Shown here in pieces: positions 22,138 through 33,336 of a stretch of 64,000 bases of DNA. Under the pieces are notes generated by a model. The model was given only the letters and a program-made list of their open reading frames with translations, ran no database searches and had not been told where the DNA came from. The DNA is from Tuctoria greenei (lineage: Eukaryota > Streptophyta > Magnoliopsida > Poales > Poaceae): assembly GCA_036927565.1 (NCBI GenBank), contig JAYESD010000002.1, positions 141,987,167-142,051,166 on the forward strand, given 5' to 3'. Made by a program: the position numbers and the translations under genes. Each line of letters begins with the position of its first letter. The first letter of the stretch is position 1.

Positions 22138-22316
22138 AATTCAGAACTGGGAACCACTGGAGGCACTCGAAAAACTGACATAGACAGCATGTCTAACCTG
22201 CATCTTGAAGAAATACAGGTAAACAGAGACGCTATGCTCTTGACACCCCCTTCAGCTACTTTCCCAACTTTGGTCCTCTCCGGGGAGGGACCAGTAACAT
22301 CGTTCACTAGTACCAA

Positions 22317-25300
22317 CTAGGACCCAGACCACATCTGTCTAACAGGGTACCATTGCCGAGTTGCTAGGTTACAAGCAAGAGGGGGCCTCTCGCACAACTG
22401 ACAGAGACTACTACTGTAAATACACCCGAGATACATTGAGATAAGAAACGACTTCCACTTAAAATAGGTCCTTAAACTGGGCTCTCTTTGATCCATTGAT
22501 GTGCTCTTCGACGGGCGCTTGGCCATCATCTTGACATCAATACTCATGGCTTTGAGCAGCTCCTCAATTGCTGCAATCTGCTCTGCTGCTAAAGGGCTGT
22601 TGAAAATCTTGAGAAGGCAGTCTTTGATGATCTCCTTCGTGGATTTCTGTTTGGGCATCGCCTCCCCCAATTTCTTGGCGATGATTTCCTGTGCCATCTC
22701 CTCCGATGATTTTGAACCCAGAATCTTCATCTTTGCAGCAATGCGCCTGCTCTTCCTGGATATAGTTTGCCCAATACCAGGTTTCTTGCTTCCTGCTTTG
22801 ATCAGTGGGGTTGATAGTATTGGTGCAGGAGGCTGCTCGACAGTGTGCGCAGTAGACCATCAGCTTCTTCTCTACCCATATCTCCACCCTGCAGCACAAT
22901 GCTCTCAAATTGTACCTCGAGCATCGGCGCTAAGAGGTCTTGGCTTCTCAGCGAGAGCAATTGCCCGGGCTGGTCCCCGGGACTATCTCTGCATACATTG
23001 TTCACGTGGTCCATGGCAGTGTCATAACAGCCTCCCATTTGCCCCTGGGCACTTCCAGGTATAACCACATGCGGGTGAGCTGTCCTGGCAGGGTGGGGAA
23101 GCACAGCCTCAACCAGCATTGGGTCCAGTAGGTCATTCTTCATAATCAGCGGTTGTTTAAAGTCCCACAAGAGATGGTCAGGCCCCATAGTTCCTGTCAC
23201 TGCAGAGGGGTCTCCTATTAGGATTTCCACGTCAGTGGGGGTCTCCTCCCCTTTTGTGCACGGCCCCGACTGTTGACCATCTGCTTCTTCGTTTGAATGA
23301 TCATCTTTTGGCTTGTCTTCCTTGCATCTGTTTGCAGGGTGCATGTTCTTCTTTTCTTTGGACTGGAGTTGATGTTCCTTGTCTCTGAACGTGTGAATGA
23401 ATCTTTCCAGTGATCTTTCTCTAGATCTCCTAGTGGCAGGGTTTAGTGACCTGTCAGCCTCTCTCTGTTTGCCCCCTTGGGACGAGTTACCTTCACGGTA
23501 TCTTCTAGGAGATCTCTCCCTGGTACGGCCACTATCCCCAGACCACATGAGCCGCTGGAAGAGATTCTTTCTTCTTCTAGGTGGCTCCTGTTGATTTCTT
23601 CTATCATAATCTTCATCTTCGTCATCATCATGCAGGTGCGCTCTGTCTGATCGGTGATCCACGCTACAGGAGTTTCTTGGTGGTCGATAGGAACTTCTGG
23701 TAACATACCTAATGAGCATATTGTCTCTTCTACCCTCTCCTGCATGAACTTGTTCTTCTGCATGAGCAGATCTTGATCTGATCAACCCTGCTTGCGCCTG
23801 CGGCCCTGTAGCTGAATCTTCAGTGCCGTACTCCCATGGGATAGTATACGCAGTTGGCCGACCATCGCTAATGATATGGCGCAGGTCTTCCACCATCTGT
23901 AGGTGAACCAGAATATCATAGGTAGTGCTAGCTCTTGGTGTAGAAGGGGAAGCATAGTGGGAACTGCCATAAGCAGCAGTTCCGTTGATAACCGTCACCC
24001 ATAACCTCCTTGGGATTCTTCTGGGATCTGGTGTGAAGGCCCACAACTCGAAACCTCTAGTGTCCCGCCTTCTGATTGTATCTTCTACCGCAAAGTGGAA
24101 GGAGCAGGATCTACTGATAATCCATGCCACAAACTCCTGTGACCAGAGATGAAGAGGCAGGTTCTCCAAGCAAAATCTTACATGAAACCCAGTGTTACTT
24201 CGAACAGCTCTTGTCTCTAGTTCCCACCTTCTCAAGCGAAACTCCCTGCCACCATAGACAACTTCATCCACCCCATTAAGGGCGGCATAGTCTTCTTTTC
24301 TGGTCAAAGTAACTAGAAAGTCTTCAGGGGAGTGCCTCGATACCTGAAGCAGCGCTGGATCGAATCCGTGTTGGTATACCAGGGCTTCAAGAACATGTCT
24401 TTCCTCCGTGTGAGGCCAGTTTTGTCCCATCCATATCAGGAGGGATCTTGAGTGGAAGAAGTCAATGCGCTGCTGGATTTCATCTGAGAGTGGAATGTTG
24501 CACCTCTCCACATCCGGCCGAGCGCCGAAGTTCAACTCCTCCATACGGCAATCTTTTGGCCTGCGAGCTACAACCACCGGGGGGTGGGGTGCAATGTAGT
24601 TTGGTTGGGTGGGGTTTCCTGTGCGGCACTGAGAGGAGATGTGTCCTAGCTCACCACATCTCCAGCATCTAACAAGCTCTCTGCAGGAGGATACTCGGTG
24701 GTTTGTTGCTAGGCAATTGAAGCATTTGCCCCTCATCCTCTCTAAAAACACCCTCCTCCTCTTCCCATCGTACGAATTTGGGGGTGCCCGTGAACTCAGC
24801 CTCACCTTCTCTGACAAGGTAGCTCGACGCTTATTCCTCCTACTCTACACCACTTGCCATCCACTCTCCTCTTCAGTTTGAATTTGGTGGTGCGGCTTTG
24901 TACTGATCGTTTTTTTTTGTACCCAAGTCCTGGTATTTTGAGGGTTTCTTGTCCAAGGTGAGGGAATCCCTTGGCAGCCATTGCAGCCTTTCTCCCCTCC
25001 AGGTACTGCAGGAAGGTTTGAATATCTTTTCCCCTGTACTCAGTACCACCACTCTGCCATCTAAGTTGAATTCTTTTGTCTTGTGGATCGTAGAAGCAAG
25101 CTGTAGGCTCTTCCCTTTGTCCAGCTTCGTGTTCTTCTCTGTCTCCTCCGGAGACTTGCTGAGAGGAGGGTGGGCTTCATCATGGTCAGCTTTCTCAACT
25201 CTGGTCAGGGCTTTGTAGGGGGGGGGGGGGGGATCTCCAAGCACGCATCCTTTCCAGCCATGGGCTTCATCTGCTTGCTGCATGCCTCCAGTTGCAGAAC

Positions 25301-25724
25301 TCTTGTATGCAAGTGCCCAGCAGCAAAGGCCTTACCTTGAGGTGAAGCATCGTAGATCTGACACACTGGGATCGAGCAGACCACCGCTGGATCTGCTGGG
25401 AGGAAGGCCGGATTCTCTTCTGGACTAGCACTACCGGTGTCTGGCAGTACCCCCGTTCGGGCTACATGTAGGGGGAATCCACTCTCCATCCTCCTCATCA
25501 CTGGTTCCCCAATCAAGGATCTCTGGGCTGCTGGGCGGGGATCTAGGAGCGGAGGGCCCTATCTCATGGAAGGCATTGGTTTCACAGGTGGGGGCGAGCA
25601 GGTTGGGGAGGCGGATGCTCGCGTGATGGGTCTCCGGCGCGGCGGCCACCAGAGGGGGCGGGGGCAGCGGACGCGATGGGGGGGGGGGGTGCGGGGTCGT
25701 TTGGCATGAGCGGTCTCCTCCTCA
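22317..25724 (-). pseudogene. LINE ORF1 and Pro-rich ORF, second listing
   Basis: Repeats 15334-18741. The CCHC frame (22802-24847) is identical in its visible motifs. The Pro-rich ORF is broken by a longer G run near 25218 and an extra C near 25452. No independent biological meaning is claimed if the block is an assembly overlap. Confidence 0.85.
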
Positions 25725-25786
25725 TCCAACACTTCTAGACGGACAAGTACTAATGAATCCAGGAAGTGCGGCAAGCTCAGGCATTG

Positions 25787-26101
25787 TTCTTTGTAGTGTT
25801 TCAGAACTGTTTTTCTCGGGTAGGACAGACTGACCTTTGTTCGATCTTTCAACCGTAACTTGAGTGTCTCTCGACGGATTTGAGTGATTCTTGTTGTGTC
25901 GTCTTCGTGACTTGATTGTCTCTGATATCTATCACTTATTTTCACTATGAAACACGTTTAGATTAGTCTCACACATGATTTCTTTAACAGAGTGTTTTTT
26001 CTTCCGAAGGGGTTGGGATTTATTTGTTTTTGCTATGTAAGTTTTTTAAATCTACCATTCACCCCCCTTTGGTAGATTTTCACGTGCTCTTCGATCCTAC
26101 A
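25787..26101 (+). repeat. Copia-B 3' LTR end, second listing
   Basis: Equals 18803-19116 with one extra T. Followed by the cttct site at 26102-26106. Confidence 0.85.
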
Positions 26102-26106
26102 CTTCT

Positions 26107-26570
26107 CTTGCATGGAACCCAAACTGTGCAGCTGCCTTCGATGCCAACATCTTCAAGGGCAAAGGGGCTGAGAAGGCACGCAAGCTAAGGAAGATAAATG
26201 TCTATCAGCGGGACAGGAGCACAATGGATCCCCGTTTCTGGTGTGACTTCCACTGTGACTATTACCAGACGGTCTACATGTCCAAGCAGACCCCAGTCAC
26301 CGATGCTCAGTGGATTGACTGGGACTACGTGGCCAGAAGGATCACGTGGCCTTCAATGATGTGATTGAGGCCGCTGAGCGACATGGTTTGAAGAAGTTCA
26401 TGGCTTTCCAGTATGACTGGAATGTTGAATTAATTACTCAGTTCTATTCCACTACCTACTTCCACACCGATGGGGACAGGAGGATTACCTGGATGACCCA
26501 TGGAGAGCAATACTCCACCACCTACTGGGAGTTTGCTCAGATGCTTGACCTAGAGGATCAACTGGACAAT
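26107..26570 (+). pseudogene. SIRE-A env-like middle part, second listing
   Basis: Equals 19122-19585, with the same frameshift and the same fusion to LINE sequence at 26570/26571. Confidence 0.85.
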
Positions 26571-29008
26571 CTGCTTCTTCGTTTGAATGATCATCTTTTG
26601 GCTTGTCTTCCTTGCATCTGTTTGCAGGGTGCATGTTCTTCTTTTCTTTGGACTGGAGTTGATGTTCCTTGTCTCTGAACGTGTGAATGAATCTTTCCAG
26701 TGATCTTTCTCTAGATCTCCTAGTGGCAGGGTTTAGTGACCTGTCAGCCTCTCTCTGTTTGCCCCCTTGGGACGAGTTACCTTCACGGTATCTTCTAGGA
26801 GATCTCTCCCTGGTACGGCCACTATCCCCAGACCACATGAGCCGCTGGAAGAGATTCTTTCTTCTTCTAGGTGGCTCCTGTTGATTTCTTCTATCATAAT
26901 CTTCATCTTCGTCATCATCATGCAGGTGCGCTCTGTCTGATCGGTGATCCACGCTACAGGAGTTTCTTGGTGGTCGATAGGAACTTCTGGTAACATACCT
27001 AATGAGCATATTGTCTCTTCTACCCTCTCCTGCATGAACTTGTTCTTCTGCATGAGCAGATCTTGATCTGATCAACCCTGCTTGCGCCTGCGGCCCTGTA
27101 GCTGAATCTTCAGTGCCGTACTCCCATGGGATAGTATACGCAGTTGGCCGACCATCGCTAATGATATGGCGCAGGTCTTCCACCATCTGTAGGTGAACCA
27201 GAATATCATAGGTAGTGCTAGCTCTTGGTGCAGAAGGGGAAGCATAGTGGGAACTGCCATAAGCAGCAGTTCCGTTAGTAACCGTCACCCATAACCTCCT
27301 TGGGATTCTTCTGGGATCTGGTGTGAAGGCCCACAACTCGAAACCTCTAGTGTCCCGCCTTCTGATTGTATCTTCTACCGCAAAGTGGAAGGAGCAGGAT
27401 CTACTGATAATCCATGCCACAAACTCCTGTGACCAGAGATGAAGAGGCAGGTTCTCCAAGCAAAATCTTACATGAAACCCAGTGTTACTTCGAACAGCTC
27501 TTGTCTCTAGTTCCCACCTTCTCAAGCGAAACTCCCTGCCACCATAGACATCTTCATCCACCCCATTAAGGGCGGCATAGTCTTCTTTTCTGGTGAAAGT
27601 AACTAGAAAGTCTTCAGGGGAGTGCCTCGATACCTGAAGCAGCACTGGATCGAATCCGTGTTGCTATACCAGGGCTTCAAGAACATGTCTTTCCTCCGTG
27701 TGAGGCCGGTTTTGTCCCATCCATATCAGGAGGGATCTTGAGTGGAAGAAGTCAATGCGCTGCTGGATTTCATCTGAGAGTGGAATGTTGCACCTCTCCA
27801 CATCCGGCCGAGCGCCAAAGTTCAACTCCTCCATACGGCAATCTTTTGGCCTGCGAGCTACAACCACCGGGGGGTGGGGTGCAATGTAGTTTGGTTGGGT
27901 GGGGTTTCCTGTGCGGCACTGAGAGGAGATGTGTCCTAGCTCACCACATCTCCAGCATCTAACAAGCTCTCTGCAGGAGGATACTCGGTGGTTTGTTGCT
28001 AGGCAATTGAAGCATTTGCCCCTCATCCTCTCTAAAAACACCCTCCTCCTCTTCCCATCGTACGAATTTGGGGGTGCCCGTGAACTCAGCCTCACCTTCT
28101 CTGACAAGGTAGCTCGACGCTTATTCCTTCTACTCTACACCACTTGCCATCCACTCTCCTCTTCAGTTTGAATTTGGTGGTGCGGCTTTGTACTGATCGT
28201 TTTTTTTTGTACCCAAGTCCTGGTATTTTGAGGGTTTCTTGTCCAAGGTGAGGGAATCCCTTGGCAGCCATTGCAGCCTTTCTCCCCTCCAGGTACTGCA
28301 GGAAGGTGTGAATATCTTTTCCCCTGTACTCAGTACCACCACTCTGCCATCTAAGTTGAATTCTTTTGTCTTGTGGATCGTAGAAGCAAGCTGTAGGCTC
28401 TTCCCTTTGTCCATCTTCGTGTTCTTCTCTGTCTCCTCCGGAGACTTGCTGAGAGGAGGGTGGGCTTCATCATGGTCAGCTTTCTCAACTCTGGTCAGGG
28501 CTTTGTAGGGGGGGGGGATCTCCAAGCACGCATCCTTTCCAGCCATGGGCTTCATCTGCTTGCTGCATGCCTCCAGTTGCAGAACTCTTGTATGCAAGTG
28601 CCCAGCAGCAAAGGCCTTACCTTGAGGTGAAGCATCGTAGATCTGACACACTGGGATCGAGCAGACCACCGCTGGATCTGCTGGGAGGAAGGCCGGATTC
28701 TCTTCTGGACTAGCACTACCGGTGTCTGGCAGTACCCCGTTCGGGCTACATGTAGGGGGAATCCACTCTCCATCCTCCTCATCACTGGTTCCCCAATCAA
28801 GGATCTCTGGGCTGCTGGGCGGGGATCTAGGAGCGGAGGGCCCTATCTCATGGAAGGCATTGGTTTCACAGGTGGGGGCGAGCAGGTTGGGGAGGCGGAT
28901 GCTCGCGTGATGGGTCTCCGGCGCGGCGGCCACCAGAGGGGGCGGGGGCAGCGGACGCGATGGGGGGGGGGGTGCGGGGTCGTTTGGCATGAGCGGTCTC
29001 CTCCTCAT
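26571..29008 (-). pseudogene. LINE ORF1 part and Pro-rich ORF in unit 2
   Basis: Minus strand. The CCHC frame (28137 down to 26571) has both knuckles and the DUF4283-like region and is truncated by the junction. The Pro-rich ORF (29008-28163) is intact at 281 codons, two shorter than in unit 1 because of shorter Pro runs. Confidence 0.8.
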
Positions 29009-29069
29009 CCAACACTTCTAGACGGACAAGTACTAATGAATCCAGGAAGTGCGGCAAGCTCAGGCATTG

Positions 29070-29383
29070 TTCTTTGTAGTGTTTCAGAACTGTTTTTCTC
29101 AGGTAGGACAGACTGACCTTTGTTCGATCTTTCAACCGTAACTTGAGTGTCTCTCGACGGATTTGAGTGATTCTTGTTGTGTCGTCTTCGTGACTTGATT
29201 GTATCTGATATCTATCACTTTTTTCACTGTGAAACACGTTTAGATTAGTCTCACACATGATTTCTTTAACAGAGCGTTTTTCTTCCGAAGGGGTTGGGAT
29301 TTATTTGTTTTTGCTGTGTAAGATTTTTAAATCTACCATTCACCCCCCCTTTCGTAGATTTTCACGTGCTCTTCGATACTACA
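29070..29383 (+). repeat. Copia-B 3' LTR end in unit 2
   Basis: Copy of 18803-19116 ending TACTACA. At several sites it shares the 5' LTR state (TATCTGATATC, ACTGTGAAA, GCGTTTTTC) where unit 1 is changed, so it is the less mutated copy. Confidence 0.8.
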
Positions 29384-29388
29384 CTTCT

Positions 29389-30674
29389 CTTGCACGGAAC
29401 CCAAACTGTGCAGCTGCCTTTGATGCCAACATCTTCAAGGGCAAAGGGGCTGAGAAGGCACGCAAGCTAAGGAAGATAAATGTCTATCAGCGGGACAGGA
29501 GCACAGTGGATCCCCGTTTCTGGTGTGACTTCCACTGTGACTATTACCAGACGGTCTACATGTCCAAGCAGACCCCAGTCACCGATGCTCAGTTGATTGA
29601 CTGGGACTACGTGGCCAGAAGGATCACGTGGCCTTCAATGATGTGATTGAGGCCGCTGAGCGACATGGTTTGAAGAAGTTCATGGCTTTCCAGTATGACT
29701 GGAATGTTGAATTAATTACTCAGTTCTATTCCACTACCTACTTCCACACCGATGGGGATAGGAGGATTACCTGGATGACCCATGGAGAGCAATACTCCAC
29801 CACCTACTGGGAGTTTGCTCAGATGCTTGACCTAGAGGATCAACTGGACAATGAAATTATTATCTCCAACTTGAGGCCAGTTGATCGTGATACCCTGGAG
29901 TACATGTATCCTAGCCATGTACCCTTTAAGGCGGGGCACATAAGGAACATCAAGACCTTCTAAAGTGTCCTCAACAGGGTGCTCCAGAAGACCATTGCCC
30001 CCAAGGATGGAGATGCGGGGATAATTCAAGTGAATTTGAGGCACTTGATGGTCCTCATTGATGGAGATGTCCGTTTCAATGTGGTTGACTACATCTTCGA
30101 CGACATCTTCAACATCTCCCATACTCCAAACCGATCATGTGGATACGCTCCGTACGTCATGTACATGATCGAGAAGATCTCCGGACTCACCTTCAAGAAA
30201 GACATAATTCACCGGAGGCTTCGACCTCAACTCCCTCCTCCAGAGCCGGCTGCTCCTAGGAGGAAGAATGCAGATCCTCCCGCTTCTTCCTCTCGCTTTG
30301 TGCCATCTTCTCTGCCACCTACGCCTTCATCACAATGCTGGAGTGGATTTCTCAAGTGCTTCAAGGCCATTTTTTCTTCTTGCCGGAAGGCGGAAGTTCG
30401 GCAACATCGCATGGAGCATCGCCAAGAGAAGTATCTCAAGGCGGTGTGCGACAAGTTGGACATTCCCATGTCTCTCACCAAGGAGAGTGATGGAGAGATC
30501 ACTCCATTCCCAGAGTTCACCACCGAGGAGCTCGCTCAATTTGGTGAAGATGGTACTTCCACCGTGGCCCCGACCGATGATGATGATGCTAATATTGATC
30601 TGGAGGCCACAGAGAGCGACAGCGGGCACCAAGGTGGAGACGATGACGACGACGGCGATGATGACGACGAGTAG
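29389..30674 (+). pseudogene. SIRE-A env-like gene, main part with true C-terminus
   Basis: Env-like ORF found downstream of pol in Sireviruses; its function is not established. Translation gives NVYQRDRSTVDPRFWCDFHC, a frameshift near 29640, AFNDVIEAAERHGLKKFMAF, a TAA at 29961, then NLRHLMVLIDGDVRFNVVDY and FDDIFNISHTPNRSCGYAPY. The C-terminus is Pro-rich, then basic (KAEVRQHRMEHRQEKYLKA), then ends in Asp/Glu repeats (DDDDDGDDDDE). SIRE-B has a homologous block (FDIVDILICEMEDVITDGVG). I see no convincing membrane span or signal peptide, so the name env-like rests on position only. Confidence 0.75.
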
Positions 30675-31154
30675 ACTTAAGGGCTCTTCCTTCCTTATTT
30701 TCCTTTTTGGTGTCTTGATGCCAAGGGGGGGGGGGGTTGAAGGAGGATTAGTTATTTGGATGAGGCACTTAGATAGGGGGAGATATTGAGGTGGAGAGAT
30801 GAGAGCGCTACTTAGTTATTTGGGAGAGATTAATTGATCCAAAATTAGACTTATGTTTTTATGTTTAAAGCTCACGATTAAATTGTTGTAAGACTTAATT
30901 CATATCAATTGTGATGTTTATGCCTGAGTTACATGCTTATCTTGCATATTTGTTGCTTTATCACAATTTATGAGCACATCACTTAGGCACCCCACCATAA
31001 CATGTATATGTATGAGAACTCGCTCAAATCTCTCTTACTCATGATGCACACATTGAGGGGGAGTCACTCATACGAGTACATGTTATGAAACAAATTATTA
31101 TCCTTTTTGTCAAAGTCTTAATCTGTTCTCATCAATCACCAAAAAGGGGGAGAT
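30675..31154 (+). other. SIRE-A 3' spacer with repeated polypurine tracts
   Basis: Non-coding. Polypurine tracts occur at 30723-30736 (a G12 run), about 30774-30785, 31054-31063 and 31141-31154. The last, AAAAAGGGGGAGAT, directly precedes the LTR and is the expected plus-strand primer. Confidence 0.75.
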
Positions 31155-31463
31155 TGAAAGTGCATCTAAGCATCCCCGTGGGTTTTGGATGATTAATGAC
31201 GACAATTAAGAGTCTAGTGAGCTAAGTTGATACTAAGCATAGGTACAATGGTTGAAATGAGATGAAACCTTCAAAAAGGAAAAGGACATAACGGGCGTCA
31301 AAGGCTAAAAAATTAGGGTTTCTATGAAGTTGAGATTATATGAGTCGTGTCATGTGAGAGGGTGGATGTATCATGTGCATTGAGATCATTCTATAGGGAT
31401 CAAAGTGGTGGTTTAGAGAAAAACCTAAGTGAGAAGCCAAAATGGGGAAAAACCCTAGGAGGC

Positions 31464-32033
31464 CGGACTAGTCCGAACCTCAAGGCCAGACTAGTCCGGC
31501 TAGGTAGACCAGTCCGTTTTGAGATGGACCAAACGTCTCTTGAGTGTTTCTTAGTGAATTTGGATCTAAGTCCCAGAAGACCGGTCTTGTCCGCTTTTGG
31601 ACTGACCAAAGCTCTCTGGAAAAGTTTGGACTTGTCCGTTTGGGTACGGACTAGTCCGTTTGAGACTTAGTGAGATAAATCGAGAGAAACCCTAGAGGGA
31701 AGGACTAGTCCGCCCCCTGTGCCTGGACTAGTCTGAGCCTACACAATGAGTCCGTTTTGAGCTGGACTAAACCCTTCTGTCCTACTTCAGACTAGTCCGT
31801 TTTGGATCGGACTAGTCTGTTGTTTAGTGACCGTTTGAATTTGGAAAGTTGGCGGGTAGTGTGACGATCGTCGCGCAGTGTGGCAGTTGTCGGGACCTGA
31901 CCAGAGGTCAGTGGTCCCATTGGGCCGGACTAGTCTGGGGTTAGTGGTCGGACTAGTTCGGTGGCTCAAAATAGTCCGGACCTAGTCTGAAGGACGGACA
32001 AGTACGGGTCCCTGACCGGACTAGTCCGGCCCT
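31464..32033. repeat. Palindrome array 2 (CGGACTAGTCCG family), about 16 copies
   Basis: Includes exact CGGACTAGTCCG at 31464, 31647 and 32017, and variants such as CAGACTAGTCCG (31487), GGACTTGTCCG (31628), AGGACTAGTCCG, CGGACTAGTTCGG and CGGACAAGTACGG. Local spacing is often about 20-23 bp but with longer gaps than in array 1. It lies in the 5' half of the LTR, where U3 is expected. Confidence 0.9.
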
Positions 32034-32296
32034 TGGGGACTTATCCTCTCCAGGGAACCCCCGACCTCTCCACTTCAACTCAAACACTCTCTCTCCAAAA
32101 CCGCCCCCCAAACAGCGATTTTCGTTCCCACCAACAAATCTCGACTCCAATCCGTGGATTGAAGCCCTAAGGTGCTAAGGAACTATTCCCCAAGCATCGG
32201 AGGCCGATTCTTCATACACATTTCATCGATTTGAAGAGGTATTCTTGACCTAACCCCAAAATCCTTGAATTTCAGAAGGATTGAGTCATCATTGCA

Positions 32297-32983
32297 GTGG
32301 AGGAGCACGATAGGCTAGAGCTGCCCCAGGGACTCTCCAACATCGACACCGATGCGTGGAACGTAATTTTTAAGCTGTCGGATGCATTCAAGCATGTACT
32401 GGCCAGAATCCAAGAATGTGTGGAAGGCGGGGTGACCCCCCAGATGGTCTTTGTAAATTTCTTGGTGAACAGGTGGGCTCCATTGAAGAGAAGGGAGAAG
32501 CTCGCCTGAGCCTTCAATAGTGTGACGGACGACAACCGAATTGAAACCGGTTTGAAATCAAACTTGGATGATGAAGCTTTGAGGCTCCATCTCAAGAAAC
32601 TTTAGCACGGGTCCATCACCGATGACGCCTTGACTCCGCCGGCTGCTTTCCTGCCTCTAAACATGATTCCAGAGTTCAACTGGGAGCTCCGGAGGAAGAT
32701 GCCGGCGCTAGATGACCTTGGTGAAGTGGAGAAGTGCCATGTATCTAGGGTTACAATCTCCGAATCTTCTGAGAGGGTGACTACCTCTGCCGTGAGCCAT
32801 AGAGTCAATGATGTCGGCAAGGGCAAGGGTAAAGTCAAGGAACCGGGTGAATCTTTTAGTCGAAAGAGGAAGTTGAGGCATGTTGACAGGATCCCCAACG
32901 GGTCTACTCCAACTCCAACAGCTCCATCGGTGACAACACTTTCTTTGGTGCCAGTGCCCTCGAGGGACTCAAGCTCCGGCAAG
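32297..32983 (+). pseudogene. Broken ORF of retrotransposon-associated type
   Basis: An ORF opens at 32297 (MEEHDRLELPQGLSN) with AFKHVLARIQECVEGGVTPQ and MVFVNFLVNRWAPLKRREK, then stops (TGA 32507, TAG 32603), continuing in frame with PPAAFLPLNMIPEFNWEL, MPALDDLGEV and a Lys/Arg-rich tail (FSRKRKLRHVDRIPNGS). The pattern IQECVEGG(V)TP...FVNFL...APL and TPPAA...PTLDD resembles ORFs I recall from unclassified grass retrotransposon proteins; this is memory, not a search. It is cut by Tekay-1 at 32984. GT...AG pairs at about 32238-32274 could be an intron in its leader. Function unknown. Confidence 0.5.
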
Positions 32984-33336
32984 TGTGACACCCGGTTCCG
33001 AAAATGAACCAAGTGAACGCATATGTGTGCCCAGGACGTTCAACGCACATAAACGAGTGCATTCACAAAAGGATATATAGAAAATTACCACATAATAAGA
33101 ATAATTAACCACTTTTATTACACAATTCATTATATCCTCGAATACAAGCACTATTGAATATTAATGACAAGTTCAACTAATGCAGCAGAAATAAACTAAT
33201 TAAGCAAACTAAACAACTAGGCAGCATAAGCAATAGGGTATAGCGCAGCTCTAACACTCCACAAGCAAAGTTGATGGTAGACACGGCCTAGAACTCCGCA
33301 TTATCATCGTTATACTCCCAATCCTGACCTGCAACT
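32984..33336 (-). repeat. Tekay-1 3' LTR, distal end
   Basis: Plus-strand TGTGACACCCGGTTCC is the inverted LTR end and complements the terminal GGGTGTTACA at 45644, giving the expected inverted TGT(A/G)ACACCC ends. The preceding gcaag may be the target duplication; its partner is out of the window. It is split by Copia-B at 33337, which duplicated caact (33332-33336). Confidence 0.8.

Larger units (their letters stand above)
21048..27932. repeat. Near-identical duplicate of 14063-20947 (probable unmerged contig overlap)
   Basis: Base-for-base repeat with a constant offset of 6983-6985, including the duplication junction. The differences I see are mostly homopolymer lengths (C11 versus C9 at 14927/21909, G13 versus G15 at 18235/25218, G14 versus G12 at 18692/25678, one extra T at 25993) plus one substitution (cacgg versus catgg at 26108). 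Such a pattern, ending exactly at an N gap, fits two contigs placed end to end rather than a biological duplication. Two haplotypes are an alternative. Confidence 0.85.
26571..29852. repeat. Tandem duplication unit 2 (complete, about 3.28 kb)
   Basis: Second true copy of unit 16298-19585: LINE ORF1 part, Pro-rich ORF, LINE 5' end (29069), LTR end (29383), cttct, env-like gene. It differs from unit 1 by scattered substitutions and shorter G runs. At 29852 the env-like gene continues normally (ACAATGAAATTATT), so this unit holds the original right-hand arrangement. Confidence 0.85.
123..32983 (+). mobile_element. SIRE-A, disrupted Sirevirus (Ty1-copia), 3' part
   Basis: Host element for most of the left half of the window. 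Visible parts in order are the end of integrase and start of RT (123-885), a spacer with palindromes, an env-like gene split by Copia-B, polypurine tracts, and a 3' LTR starting at 31155. The 5' LTR, gag and most of pol lie outside or are deleted. The pol-spacer-env-like-LTR order, the LTR start TGAAAGTGCATCTA and repeated polypurine tracts are Sirevirus (SIRE/Maximus) traits from family knowledge. The element is cut at 32984 by the gypsy element Tekay-1 and rearranged between 16298 and 29852. Confidence 0.8.
31155..32983 (+). repeat. SIRE-A 3' LTR (5' part) and downstream sequence, cut by Tekay-1
   Basis: Begins TGAAAGTGCATCTAAGC after the polypurine tract, as in the LTRs at 48180 and 53737. 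It contains palindrome array 2 and a pyrimidine-rich leader (32040-32120). No LTR end is seen before the gypsy insertion at 32984. The part after about 32200 carries an ORF unlike LTR sequence (next entries), so the LTR boundary on the right is uncertain. Confidence 0.7.

Noticed and set aside
31464..32033. CRISPR-like array of short repeats with spacers
   Set aside because: Repeats are 12-bp degenerate palindromes with irregular spacing inside an LTR of a eukaryotic genome; no cas genes or leader.
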